64,000 nucleotides of DNA, from contig JAEXNT010000010.1 of NCBI GenBank assembly GCA_023439545.1, positions 1-64,000 on the forward strand. The letters run 5' to 3'. This stretch comes from Bacillota bacterium (lineage in GTDB: Bacteria; Bacillota; Clostridia; Acetivibrionales; DTU013). Numbering within the stretch: position 1 is the first letter of the stretch; each line of letters starts with the position of its first letter. The position numbers and the translations under genes are program-made. Shown here piece by piece: positions 28,264-36,966 of this stretch. Under the pieces are notes generated by a model. It saw only the letters and a list, made by a program, of their open reading frames with translations. It was not told where the DNA came from and did no database searches.

Positions 28264-29877
28264 TTACGAATTCCCGATCGATTTTCTGTAATCGTTAACC
28301 GACATGCCTGTGTACTTTTTGAAACAGATGCTGAAATAATGCGGATCCTGTATCCCGATCCTTTCGGCGATTTCGTATGCTTTCAGATCTGTTTGGTCGA
28401 GAAGCCTTACAGCCAGGTCCATCCTTGCTTTTGTAATGTATTCGGTCAGCGTCTGTCCGGTTTCCTGTTTGAATATCCGGCTCAGGTAGCTGGGATTCAG
28501 GTAGAACCTCCCGGCGATGGAGGCGGGGAAGAGGTCGTTGGCCGCGATATTGCCCCTTATATATTCCTTTATGTCTGTGATGGTCTTGTTCACTTTTTTT
28601 GCCTTGAGTTTATCTATAAGGCCCGTAGTTCTGCGGATGACGGAAGATATATATTCGGTCATTTCAGGCAGAGTATCTATCCTGAAAACGTGCTTGAAGG
28701 GCTCTCCGCCGTCCTCGAAGACGTCGCCGATCCTGAGGCCTGTCTCATTGATGACGGACAATATCACGGATATGGTATTCGAGGAAACTATTCGCAATGC
28801 TTCCGCAGCATCCGACATGTCGGGGCTTAAAACATCGCATGAGGCACAAAAGAGCTCCAGGGCTTTTTCAGTAAGGCCCGCCTTCATGCAAAACTCAAAT
28901 TCCTCAGGCATTCTGCCCTGAAAATGGGGCGCCTTTCTGGGGGAAAGGTCTATGACGTCGTAGCTGATCACCTGGTTTTTTCCAAGGACTGCGCTGTAAT
29001 TCAATGCATAGATAGCCTCGCTGCACGTTTGCCGTATGTGTCCGGACCCTTTGCAGGGGTTGCCTATACCGATAGTTACCGTACACTTTAATTTATTTGC
29101 CAGCATGATCCTCAAGGTCTCGCAGCATTCTATAAAATCGACGCCGGCTGCTGTATTCAGAACAGCAATCTTCTGGTCATTATCGAAGAATACCGTAATA
29201 TACGGATCGTTTCTGAAATACAGCCTGACCTCCTCCATGCATTGCAGGCGGAGGATAAGCTTTCCCTCGGCGTCAGGGGCTATATCCCCGTGCGTCCGGT
29301 CTGCTTCCAGGAAAGCCGCCTGGAATGTATCCGAGCCGAAATTCAAGCCGAAATATGCCTGCTTTTCCGTTGCTTCAGCTTCAGGTATATTTCCGCGTAT
29401 GAATTCATTAAGGAATTTTTCCATAAGATAGGGCCTGTTTTCCTCAAGGAGCGTTTTAAGCCTGTTGTATTCGCTGGAATGGGATCTTTCTATTTCTATT
29501 TTCTCTTTCAGGCCAAGGGCTGATTTCCTTATCTCATCGTCATTTATGGGTTTCAGCAGGAAGTCGGCTATTCCGAGCTTGAGGCTCTTTTTTGCATATT
29601 CGAATTCTTCATAGCCGGTCAGTATAACTATCTTTATGTTTGGATATTTCTCGAATACCAGCCTGCTCAACTCGATGCCGTCAATGTAAGGCATGCATAT
29701 GTCCGTGTATATGATATCGGGGTTGAGTCTGTCTGTGAGCTCCAGCGCTTCCTGCGCTCCGGAGGCTTCGCCGACTATCTCCATGCCTAAATCATTCCAG
29801 TCGATACACCTTTTGAACAGGCCGCGCACCATATATTCATCATCTACTATGAGGACCCTGAGCATGCCTTCATTCAT
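28264..29877 (-). CDS. YesN-type response regulator with AraC DNA-binding domain
   Basis: A 537-residue protein. The receiver domain (1-125) has the acidic pair DDE near 12-14, the phosphorylation site Asp59 (IYTDICMP) and Lys about 109. A long middle region follows. The C-terminal 100 residues form two helix-turn-helix units of the AraC type (FYLNPSYLSRIFKQETG and IAERIGIQDPHYFSICFKK). It should activate the adjacent sugar ABC operon when phosphorylated by the YesM-type kinase. Its ATG overlaps the kinase stop (ATGA), so the pair is translationally coupled. Confidence 0.93.
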   Translation of the reverse strand: MNEGMLRVLIVDDEYMVRGLFKRCIDWNDLGMEIVGEASGAQEALELTDRLNPDIIYTDICMPYIDGIELSRLVFEKYPNIKIVILTGYEEFEYAKKSLKLGIADFLLKPINDDEIRKSALGLKEKIEIERSHSSEYNRLKTLLEENRPYLMEKFLNEFIRGNIPEAEATEKQAYFGLNFGSDTFQAAFLEADRTHGDIAPDAEGKLILRLQCMEEVRLYFRNDPYITVFFDNDQKIAVLNTAAGVDFIECCETLRIMLANKLKCTVTIGIGNPCKGSGHIRQTCSEAIYALNYSAVLGKNQVISYDVIDLSPRKAPHFQGRMPEEFEFCMKAGLTEKALELFCASCDVLSPDMSDAAEALRIVSSNTISVILSVINETGLRIGDVFEDGGEPFKHVFRIDTLPEMTEYISSVIRRTTGLIDKLKAKKVNKTITDIKEYIRGNIAANDLFPASIAGRFYLNPSYLSRIFKQETGQTLTEYITKARMDLAVRLLDQTDLKAYEIAERIGIQDPHYFSICFKKYTGMSVNDYRKSIGNS

Positions 29878-31658
29878 TCCGCCTGTTCCCGCCTTTCTGC
29901 CGGTATTGTAAGGACTACCTCTGTCCCGGCGCCGGGCAGACTTTTTATGGATAGTACGTTTTCGATCCCGTAAAAGATGCGGAGCCGTTCGATTGTGCCT
30001 CTCAATCCGAAGCTTGTTTCTTCGCCCGGCTTAATCCCGCCGAATATCTTTTGGATATTGTCCTCTGTCATGCCTACTCCGTTATCCCTGACGGTCAATA
30101 TGACATATCCGTCCTGCCTGACCGCCGTTATATTAATATGTCCCGGCTCTCCCTTAGGCTTGATGCCATGATACAGCGCGTTTTCAACCAGGGGCTGGAG
30201 CACGAGCTTCAATATCCTTGTATTCCCGATACCGGCTTCGATATCGTAACTGTCTGTGAGTATGTCGTTATACCTGATTTTCTGTATTGTGAGATAATTT
30301 CTGACAACATCCACTTCCTCGGCAATTGTTATAACCTCGCTGCCCTTGTTGAGGCTGGTTCTGTAGTAACTCCCCAGGGCTTTCATAATCGTATAAACTT
30401 CGTCGCTCCTGCCTTCCAGGGCCAGATAGCTTATCGCGTCAAAGGTGTTGTACAGGAAATGCGGCTTGATCTGGGCCTGAAGTACGTCCAATTCCGCCTT
30501 GCGCTTTATTTTTTGCTCTTGCAGTATTCTTCCTATGAGCTTTTGTATTTCCTTGACCATCCTGTTATAGCCGTCCTGCAGCTTTTTGAACTCACTGCTG
30601 CCCATTTTGAGATCTACCGTGCCGAATTCATTTTTCTCAATGTTCTTCATCGCTCTCAGAAGTTTCTTGACGGGGTTCGTTATGAGTCTGGAGATGAATA
30701 TGGAGCCCGCGAACAGCAGAATACTGTTCAGAGCGATCGCCACGAAAGCGATAAGACTGAATATGCTCGATTCCCCGGAAAGCTCACTGAACGGGGCGAT
30801 GCTTACGATCTTCCAGCCGTACTTTATTTTAAGGTATGAAACCAGATATTCCTGCCTTTTGATTTTCACCACTTCGGTATTGTATTCCCTGTCTGTGATC
30901 ATTCCGGGTATCAGGCCGTCGAATTCCGTACTTTTCGTATCTATGATTTTTCTGTTGTTTTCATCGAGGAGGATCACGTGCATCCCGTATTTGCTCACAA
31001 GATCCTTGTATGTGTTGACAAAGGATTTTTCAGGCAGATTCATTATCAGGACACCTATGGGGCGCTGATCCTGCAGGTCATTAACTACCCTGATCATAGA
31101 AACGTAATTGCCGCCGGGCGCTTTTTCAAAGATCCCCCCGGCATTGAGCCTCAGTATGTAGTAGCCTTTGCTATTCATGACATTCCCGTACCATGAGGCC
31201 AGATTTAATTTGTCAGCCGCGAGGATCTTTATCTGCTGTTTGTCCATCGATAACCGATTGCTGTAATTGTCGAATACATATACGGAAGAGATGCCTGGTA
31301 TCGTTTCGGTAAGTTTGATGAGATATGCCCTGACCTTGTTCTGCGTCATAAGGTCGATGTAGGGCTTCGCGTTTTTAAGCATGCCCTGGAGGTCGTCGTT
31401 CGTAAAGATTGTTTTTGAGTAGTTGTCGGCATTTTCGATGACCGAGTCTATATTCGCGCTGATGGAATAGAGAGTTTGAACGGACATTTCGCTGACTTTG
31501 GCCGATATTATGTTGGAATATATCCTCTGATACAGGAAGCTGCTGACCAGGATGGTGAACATGAGCAGCAGGAAATAGAACAGCATTATTTTCGTGCTTA
31601 TTTTAAGGCTGGTCATCCGTTTTTGAAAAAAGCCGGCGAAGGCATTAATAAACCCCAT
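29874..31658 (-). CDS. YesM-type sensor histidine kinase
   Basis: A 594-residue membrane kinase. A first helix at about 20-42, an extracellular dCache-like sensor (about 43-295), a second helix (about 300-322) and a HAMP linker lead to the His_kinase domain, with the phosphorylated His in KPHFLYNTFDAI. The ATPase domain carries LVENALYHGI and RDNGVGMTEDNIQKIF. It probably senses an extracellular sugar or the loaded binding protein, and it phosphorylates the overlapping YesN-type regulator. It is the first gene of its transcript, with 129 bp upstream to the germination operon. Confidence 0.93.
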   Translation of the reverse strand: MGFINAFAGFFQKRMTSLKISTKIMLFYFLLLMFTILVSSFLYQRIYSNIISAKVSEMSVQTLYSISANIDSVIENADNYSKTIFTNDDLQGMLKNAKPYIDLMTQNKVRAYLIKLTETIPGISSVYVFDNYSNRLSMDKQQIKILAADKLNLASWYGNVMNSKGYYILRLNAGGIFEKAPGGNYVSMIRVVNDLQDQRPIGVLIMNLPEKSFVNTYKDLVSKYGMHVILLDENNRKIIDTKSTEFDGLIPGMITDREYNTEVVKIKRQEYLVSYLKIKYGWKIVSIAPFSELSGESSIFSLIAFVAIALNSILLFAGSIFISRLITNPVKKLLRAMKNIEKNEFGTVDLKMGSSEFKKLQDGYNRMVKEIQKLIGRILQEQKIKRKAELDVLQAQIKPHFLYNTFDAISYLALEGRSDEVYTIMKALGSYYRTSLNKGSEVITIAEEVDVVRNYLTIQKIRYNDILTDSYDIEAGIGNTRILKLVLQPLVENALYHGIKPKGEPGHINITAVRQDGYVILTVRDNGVGMTEDNIQKIFGGIKPGEETSFGLRGTIERLRIFYGIENVLSIKSLPGAGTEVVLTIPAERREQAE

Positions 31659-31787
31659 ATCTGCACCTGCCAGTAATAAAGTTGCCTTTATGTTCCTTCT
31701 CAGTTATACAACTTTGAGAAGGCGTATCCAAGGCGAATTTCTTCGTAATTTGGGGTTTAGATTTCGCTCGGATGGCTGTGACAGACA

Positions 31788-32882
31788 TTATGGAAGTTTA
31801 TTACTGTTCTTCCTCGCCTTTATTTCGGCGCCGATCCATATTATGAGCGGCAATATCACTTGAAACGGGAAGGCATAATACTTGTATACTTCAAAAGCAA
31901 ATTCCTGCATTTCCATGGCATTTTGATAAATAAAGCAGGATGTTATCATCATTAAGAATCCTACCGGAGCGACGAGCTGTCTGTAATTGCCGACCTTAAA
32001 AAGATAGTCGACTCCTCTGGCTGTAGCCATCAGGCATACGCTTATCTTTACGAACCCTGTAAACAGCATTACTACCGATACTGTTACCTCTATGCGCTGC
32101 AGGAAGTTTCCGATATTCACCAGGCTTACGGCCGCATATGAAGCAAAATAGACCCGTTCTATAAAATCTGCTCCCAAAACAAGTATGTTCCTGACAGTTA
32201 CCGATAAAGTAAAGGATACTCCAATTACCAACGCAAAATAATATACTCTGTATGAATTGTTTCTGCCTTTCATAAAAGTGAAAACTGCCGTAAATAAAAC
32301 GGTTTCGGCAAAAGGGAATGAAAATACGCTAAAAGCGCTGCTTAAAACCGGTTTGACGCCATTATAAAGAAATGGACGAAAATTATCAAAGCTGGCGTTC
32401 TTCATACCAAGCGAAATTACTACAATAATGATAAATGCAAGGAATATGATAGCAAGCTGCGAGAATCTGCCCAAGACCTCTATGCCTTCTTTTACAACCC
32501 AAATACATAAAATTCCCATCAGCATGACCGATATAAATTCGGGAGTCTCCGGAAATGAAACGATCTTGATGAACTCCTGGAAATTTCGCAACACCATTGT
32601 GCCGAGATGAAAAGCGTACCAAATAAAAAAGAGAGCAATCAGCCTTCCAAAAATATTGCCGAAAACAATGTTTAAAATCTCATATATATTCTTTTCGGGG
32701 AAAAGCGCCAGAATCCTGGAATATACCGCCAACATGGGTACTGCGAGCGCTGCGGCAATGATTATGGACAGCCAGGCGTCCTGCTTGGCATCCGAGCCGA
32801 TACCCAGTATCAGCGTGCTGCCCATAATAAACAATGCCATTGTCGTTATGCCCTGTCTGTTTGAAATTACTTCTTTTCGCAT
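31788..32882 (-). CDS. Spore germination protein, GerB (permease) subunit
   Basis: A 364-residue integral membrane protein has about ten helices and belongs to the GerAB/GerKB family within the APC superfamily. The start, VISNRQGITTMALFIMGSTLILGIG, is typical. In germinant receptors this subunit binds the nutrient (an amino acid or sugar) in the spore inner membrane. It is the last gene of the operon A-C-small protein-B, starting 25 bp after the small gene. A forespore-specific promoter is expected but I could not pinpoint one. Confidence 0.9.
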   Translation of the reverse strand: MRKEVISNRQGITTMALFIMGSTLILGIGSDAKQDAWLSIIIAAALAVPMLAVYSRILALFPEKNIYEILNIVFGNIFGRLIALFFIWYAFHLGTMVLRNFQEFIKIVSFPETPEFISVMLMGILCIWVVKEGIEVLGRFSQLAIIFLAFIIIVVISLGMKNASFDNFRPFLYNGVKPVLSSAFSVFSFPFAETVLFTAVFTFMKGRNNSYRVYYFALVIGVSFTLSVTVRNILVLGADFIERVYFASYAAVSLVNIGNFLQRIEVTVSVVMLFTGFVKISVCLMATARGVDYLFKVGNYRQLVAPVGFLMMITSCFIYQNAMEMQEFAFEVYKYYAFPFQVILPLIIWIGAEIKARKNSNKLP

Positions 32883-32907
32883 ATTTACACTATCCCGATT
32901 CGCGCTT

Positions 32908-33123
32908 TTATCCGCCCAATATCGCTGTTATAATATGTTTTATAGGATATGTCGGACTGTAGATTTTTACACCAAGTTCGGTCAGCAAGGTTAATATATA
33001 TGCCATAGTAATAAATATCGAGTAGACGACCAATGCTTTCCATCGCTTGCCTTTCACGATCGGAATGATATCTGACAAAGCAAATAAGATATATACTGCC
33101 GTACAAAGCACTATCATCATCAA
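32908..33123 (-). CDS. Small membrane protein of the germination operon
   Basis: A 71-residue protein has two hydrophobic helices (about 3-20 and 29-50) and a short C-terminal tail. Its start overlaps the gerC stop by 4 bp and it is followed closely by the gerB-type gene, so it is translated with the receptor. Short two-helix proteins of this kind (D-type subunits) occur in some ger operons and can modify receptor activity. The assignment here rests on position and topology, not sequence motifs. A start at 33127 is possible but in another frame and less likely. Confidence 0.65.
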   Translation of the reverse strand: MMMIVLCTAVYILFALSDIIPIVKGKRWKALVVYSIFITMAYILTLLTELGVKIYSPTYPIKHIITAILGG

Positions 33124-34271
33124 TCACCTGCCTTTATCGACTTCGACAGTAGCCCGCTGTTTTTGATATTTATCGTCGAATGTACTTTAACCTCGATGTT
33201 TTTATATATTTGCTCCCAGTTTGGTTCGATTCGCTTCCACAGCTCCGGCATGCTTAGTTTTACGGCCTTCCCGAATCCGAATATATCACTGTCATACTGT
33301 ACCTGCATTTTTTTCACCAAATCCTTGATGTCATTTTGGAGCATTGCTTCAAAATCCATTTTTAGCTTCGTCCTTGCCGGTTCTTCTATATAATTCTCCC
33401 TTCCGCCATTTTCAGCAAGAACAACGTCTGTATTCGTATTTATTTCCATGGTGATTTTTCCGTTGGCAAAATGAGGCTTCACATGGGTTTTATTATTGTG
33501 TATCTCAAGAGATATATTGGTAACCGAACTGCCCTTATATTCCTTTTTTACCAGTAAGCCACCCTTGATTTTGTCTTTGACAAACAACATGGTCTTTGTT
33601 TCCTCTCCGTCAAGGAAGCCTACGAGTTTATCCTGCTTAAAGACGCCGGTTCCCATGATCTCAGGAGTCAATTTGTCACTGTCTGTCGTTATGTTTACCG
33701 TCGGTAAGGTGGCGGAGACACCCATTTCGGTCAGATCGTTTATGAATTGCCATTCTTCGATATCTTCTGCATAGGAAAGGCTTTTTTGTGAATTAAGCAT
33801 ATCATTAAGTTCAAAAGAGAGCACATCCATCGTCATAGGTTTTTGTTTCAGTATATCCTTTGCGGTTTTTTCCTTTGAAATCAAAAAGTGCAGCATGTAC
33901 CTCGGCTCGGCGTCCCTGCTGACCCAGTCCAATACGGGAACTATGCCTTCTTCAGCAACCTCCCTGCTCAGGATTATGATTTCCGCGTGGCTGAAATACA
34001 GCCGTTTTCCAGCCTTTTTAATAGCTTTCCTCAAAGCGTCGAATATAGTGACTCCTTCCGACGTAATAAGCGACGTCTTTGTTTTAGATTCCCTGCCGCC
34101 TGAGACTTCAACGATTTCAGAAGTAATCGAATAATTATCTCCGTTTTTATCAAAAGCCATTCCTGATACAATGGCAAGTTGCTCAACTTCCCTGTAATTC
34201 CAGCAGCCGGAGAATAATATATTCATTGACAAAATGCATATTAGCAAAATAAACGATTTTAAGTGATTCAT
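33120..34271 (-). CDS. Ger(x)C-family spore germination lipoprotein
   Basis: A 383-residue protein with a signal peptide ending in lipobox FSGC (Cys22, in LFSGCWNYREVEQLAIVSG). NYREVEQLAIV is the GerAC/GerKC signature. Three-domain C-subunits are anchored to the outer face of the spore inner membrane and are needed for germinant receptor function. The gene lies 3 bp after the gerA-type stop and overlaps the small membrane-protein gene. Confidence 0.92.
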   Translation of the reverse strand: MNHLKSFILLICILSMNILFSGCWNYREVEQLAIVSGMAFDKNGDNYSITSEIVEVSGGRESKTKTSLITSEGVTIFDALRKAIKKAGKRLYFSHAEIIILSREVAEEGIVPVLDWVSRDAEPRYMLHFLISKEKTAKDILKQKPMTMDVLSFELNDMLNSQKSLSYAEDIEEWQFINDLTEMGVSATLPTVNITTDSDKLTPEIMGTGVFKQDKLVGFLDGEETKTMLFVKDKIKGGLLVKKEYKGSSVTNISLEIHNNKTHVKPHFANGKITMEINTNTDVVLAENGGRENYIEEPARTKLKMDFEAMLQNDIKDLVKKMQVQYDSDIFGFGKAVKLSMPELWKRIEPNWEQIYKNIEVKVHSTINIKNSGLLSKSIKAGD

Positions 34272-34274
34272 CCG

Positions 34275-35816
34275 CTATTTCACCTTTATTTTGGAGGTTT
34301 TTTGCCTGATGACATTTTTGGCAGCTAACTGCTTGGGTCTCAGGTCCATGTACCACCATGGAGCCCGGATAAATGTATCTTTCAGGTCGTTAGGATTAAT
34401 TGAACCGTATTCGAGCATATACGGCACTCCGAAGGAGCGCAAGCTGAACAGATAAATAAGGGCTCCCGTAACACCGAAGATATAGCCGTACAAGCCCATG
34501 AATGACGCAAGCAGCAACAATCCCAGCCTGATGATAATACTTGCACCTTTCAGCTTAATGTTCAAAAGGCCGGTGATTCCAGTTGCGGCTACTATTATAA
34601 CCATAGGGGCGCTGAACACCCTTGCTTCGACAGCCGCCTGACCCAGGATCAAGGCGCCGACTATGCTTACGGACTGCCCCATGACTGTTGGCATACGTAT
34701 GCTAGCTTCTCTTATAACTTCAAAAACAAAAAGAAGAATGATCGCCTCCACAATGGTAGGGAAAGGCACATTCTGTCTTGAGGCTATAATGCTTAAAAGC
34801 AGCGGAGTCGGTATCAATTCATGGTGATATGTTATAAGAGCGACGTAAACGGCCGGAATGCTTGAAGTAAAATATTCCCCCAAACATCTTATTAACCTGT
34901 TGATCGACGAAAACCAGTAATTGTCGTAATAATCCTCCGCAGCCTGAAAATATTCCATAAAGACATATGGTAACGTCAGCGTTGAAGGCGTACCGTCCAC
35001 CACAATGGCAATACGGCCTTCCAGCAGCTTGCCTGCCACAACATCCGGCCGTTCCGTATTACCGATTGTTTTAAACGGGGAAGTAGGGTGATCTCTTATC
35101 AATTCTTCTATATGGCCCGAACTTACAACGCCGTCGATATCTATCCTGTCCAGCCTGATCTCAAGTTCCTGCAGTATTTCATCGTTAATCAGGGATTCGA
35201 TATAACAAAGGCATATGCTTGTCTTTGACCTGACGCCTATTTCCCTGAATTTGAACTTAAGATCAGGAGTTTTCAGCCTGTGCCTTATCAATGCCAAATT
35301 ATCCATGATGGATTCGGTAAAGCCTTCCTTTGGGCCGCGCAGAACCTTTTCCAGGCTTGGCTCTGACAAAGCTCTCGTTTGCCAGCCTTTACAGTTTACC
35401 TGCAGCGCCTCATCGAAACCTTCGACCAGTATTATCACATCTCCGCTGAACAAGGCAAGCAAAAGCTCATCAATGACTCCTTTCCTTTCTATCTGGTTGG
35501 CGCATATAACTTTGTTACTGAGCGTATTGAGCGTATTTGCGCCGCTTTCCAGCGTTTCCAGGCTTGAATTCATGATCGGACAAATTATGTCCTTGTTTAT
35601 GACGTCTATGTTAACCATTCCGTCAATATAAACCAGGCATGCTTGCAGACCGGCATTTGTACTTTCGATTTCTCTGTAAACAACGGAATCATCATTTTGA
35701 AAAATAGCTTTGAATTCTGCCATATTTTCATTGAGTGATTTCTTCAAATGCCGTTTTGTATCAACTTTTTCCGTTCCTTTTCCGACAATTCCGCCGTGCT
35801 GTTTATTTTTAAACAT
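34275..35816 (-). CDS. Spore germination protein, GerA subunit
   Basis: A 513-residue GerAA/GerKA-family protein. A soluble N-terminal domain (about 1-280) contains the family's DVVxRE-like segment, here DSVVYREI, and VYIDGMVN. The C-terminal half has about five membrane helices (RMPTVMGQSVSIVGALILGQAAVEA). A-subunits are thought to form the ion channel opened during germination. It is the first gene of the four-gene germination operon. Upstream (35817-35966) is AT-rich, and I see no confident sigma-G promoter. Confidence 0.93.
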   Translation of the reverse strand: MFKNKQHGGIVGKGTEKVDTKRHLKKSLNENMAEFKAIFQNDDSVVYREIESTNAGLQACLVYIDGMVNIDVINKDIICPIMNSSLETLESGANTLNTLSNKVICANQIERKGVIDELLLALFSGDVIILVEGFDEALQVNCKGWQTRALSEPSLEKVLRGPKEGFTESIMDNLALIRHRLKTPDLKFKFREIGVRSKTSICLCYIESLINDEILQELEIRLDRIDIDGVVSSGHIEELIRDHPTSPFKTIGNTERPDVVAGKLLEGRIAIVVDGTPSTLTLPYVFMEYFQAAEDYYDNYWFSSINRLIRCLGEYFTSSIPAVYVALITYHHELIPTPLLLSIIASRQNVPFPTIVEAIILLFVFEVIREASIRMPTVMGQSVSIVGALILGQAAVEARVFSAPMVIIVAATGITGLLNIKLKGASIIIRLGLLLLASFMGLYGYIFGVTGALIYLFSLRSFGVPYMLEYGSINPNDLKDTFIRAPWWYMDLRPKQLAAKNVIRQKTSKIKVK

Positions 35817-35966
35817 TTTTATCCTGCTTCCCGTATTTTGAGTTTATTTTGTCCGGATTATTGACAAAAAATAATATTCCTGATTAAAGTTTGCAGCACA
35901 TTTGTTTTGTGATGTATTTTTCCTGTATTATCCTGTATAATCGGAATTGTTAGGAGGCTTGCCCGA

Positions 35967-36944
35967 ATGTGTCCAATCTGCGTAAATCCTAGTTCGGATA
36001 AGAAATCTGAATGCGAGGTGTCAATTATTTACCCGGCGTTAATTAAGAGCGCGGCGCTAATTAAAAGTGCGGCGCTACTGGTATTCATACCGTTCATATT
36101 ATTGATACTTTGCGGCTGTACCGGCAAGGACGCGGATCTTCGCAGCTCCGGCTTCAGCGAACCTTTGAAGGAGTCCGGGGTGATCGAGCTTTCCGTGAAG
36201 AGTGAGTATATGGGGAGGAAAATGCCCTGTAAGGTTTATTTTCCCAAGGGCTACGGGGACGGTAGGGAATACCCGGTTTGGTACGGGCTGCACGGCTACA
36301 GCTCGAATGAATCCATGTGGCTGGATAACGGCGGAATCGGCAAAGCGGCAGACGAACTGGCGGATAATGGAGAGATCGAGCCGATCATAATGGTTTTTCC
36401 TTACACCAGGGACGCCACGCTGAAGGAGATCACAAAGGACCTCGAGGATGGCAAAATAGGCGAGAGGAATATGGATCGATTCCTGAGCAGGGAACTGGTG
36501 CCATATATAGATTCCCATTACTATACGGTGAGATCGGCTGAAGGCAGGTACATAGGGGGCTTTTCGATGGGAGGGATGATAGCGCTTCGTATAGCTTTCC
36601 ATCATCCCGACATGTTCAGTAAGGTCGGCGGGTATAGCGCTGCTGTACTTTCCAGCGATTATTCAGATAAACAGCTTGAGGAATGGCTGTACCCGAATGA
36701 CAAGGTCGGTGAGATCTCCGACATTGCCAAATTCGACAGAGCAAAGGGGCTGGATAAGCTTACCGTATTTCTTGACGCGGGTAAAACCAACGATCCCTTC
36801 GCCGAAGGGCTGCAATCCCTGAATGATGCGCTTCAGAAGCGGGAGATAAAGTCCGAATTCCGTCTGTTTGACGGGGGACACACTTTGCAGGTAAACAGCG
36901 TAAGGGATTATCTGAAATTCTACTCGCCGAAGCAGCAGGGCTGA
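35967..36944 (+). CDS. Secreted lipoprotein esterase (alpha/beta hydrolase, esterase D/XynZ type)
   Basis: A 325-residue protein. A cytoplasmic stretch, then a hydrophobic helix ending in lipobox LCGC (Cys51), makes it a likely lipoprotein. The catalytic nucleophile Ser200 is in GFSMGG, with an oxyanion HGY near 109-111 and a His in FDGGHTLQV near 309. Family members include feruloyl and acetyl xylan esterases. The neighbouring GH3 beta-glucosidase supports a role in plant polysaccharide use, as inference. Residues 25-37 carry an 18-bp in-frame duplication (LIKSAA twice). The long N-terminus suggests the true start may be internal. Confidence 0.82.
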   Translation: MCPICVNPSSDKKSECEVSIIYPALIKSAALIKSAALLVFIPFILLILCGCTGKDADLRSSGFSEPLKESGVIELSVKSEYMGRKMPCKVYFPKGYGDGREYPVWYGLHGYSSNESMWLDNGGIGKAADELADNGEIEPIIMVFPYTRDATLKEITKDLEDGKIGERNMDRFLSRELVPYIDSHYYTVRSAEGRYIGGFSMGGMIALRIAFHHPDMFSKVGGYSAAVLSSDYSDKQLEEWLYPNDKVGEISDIAKFDRAKGLDKLTVFLDAGKTNDPFAEGLQSLNDALQKREIKSEFRLFDGGHTLQVNSVRDYLKFYSPKQQG

Positions 36945-36966
36945 TGCCTCCTTAGCCTGACGATTT

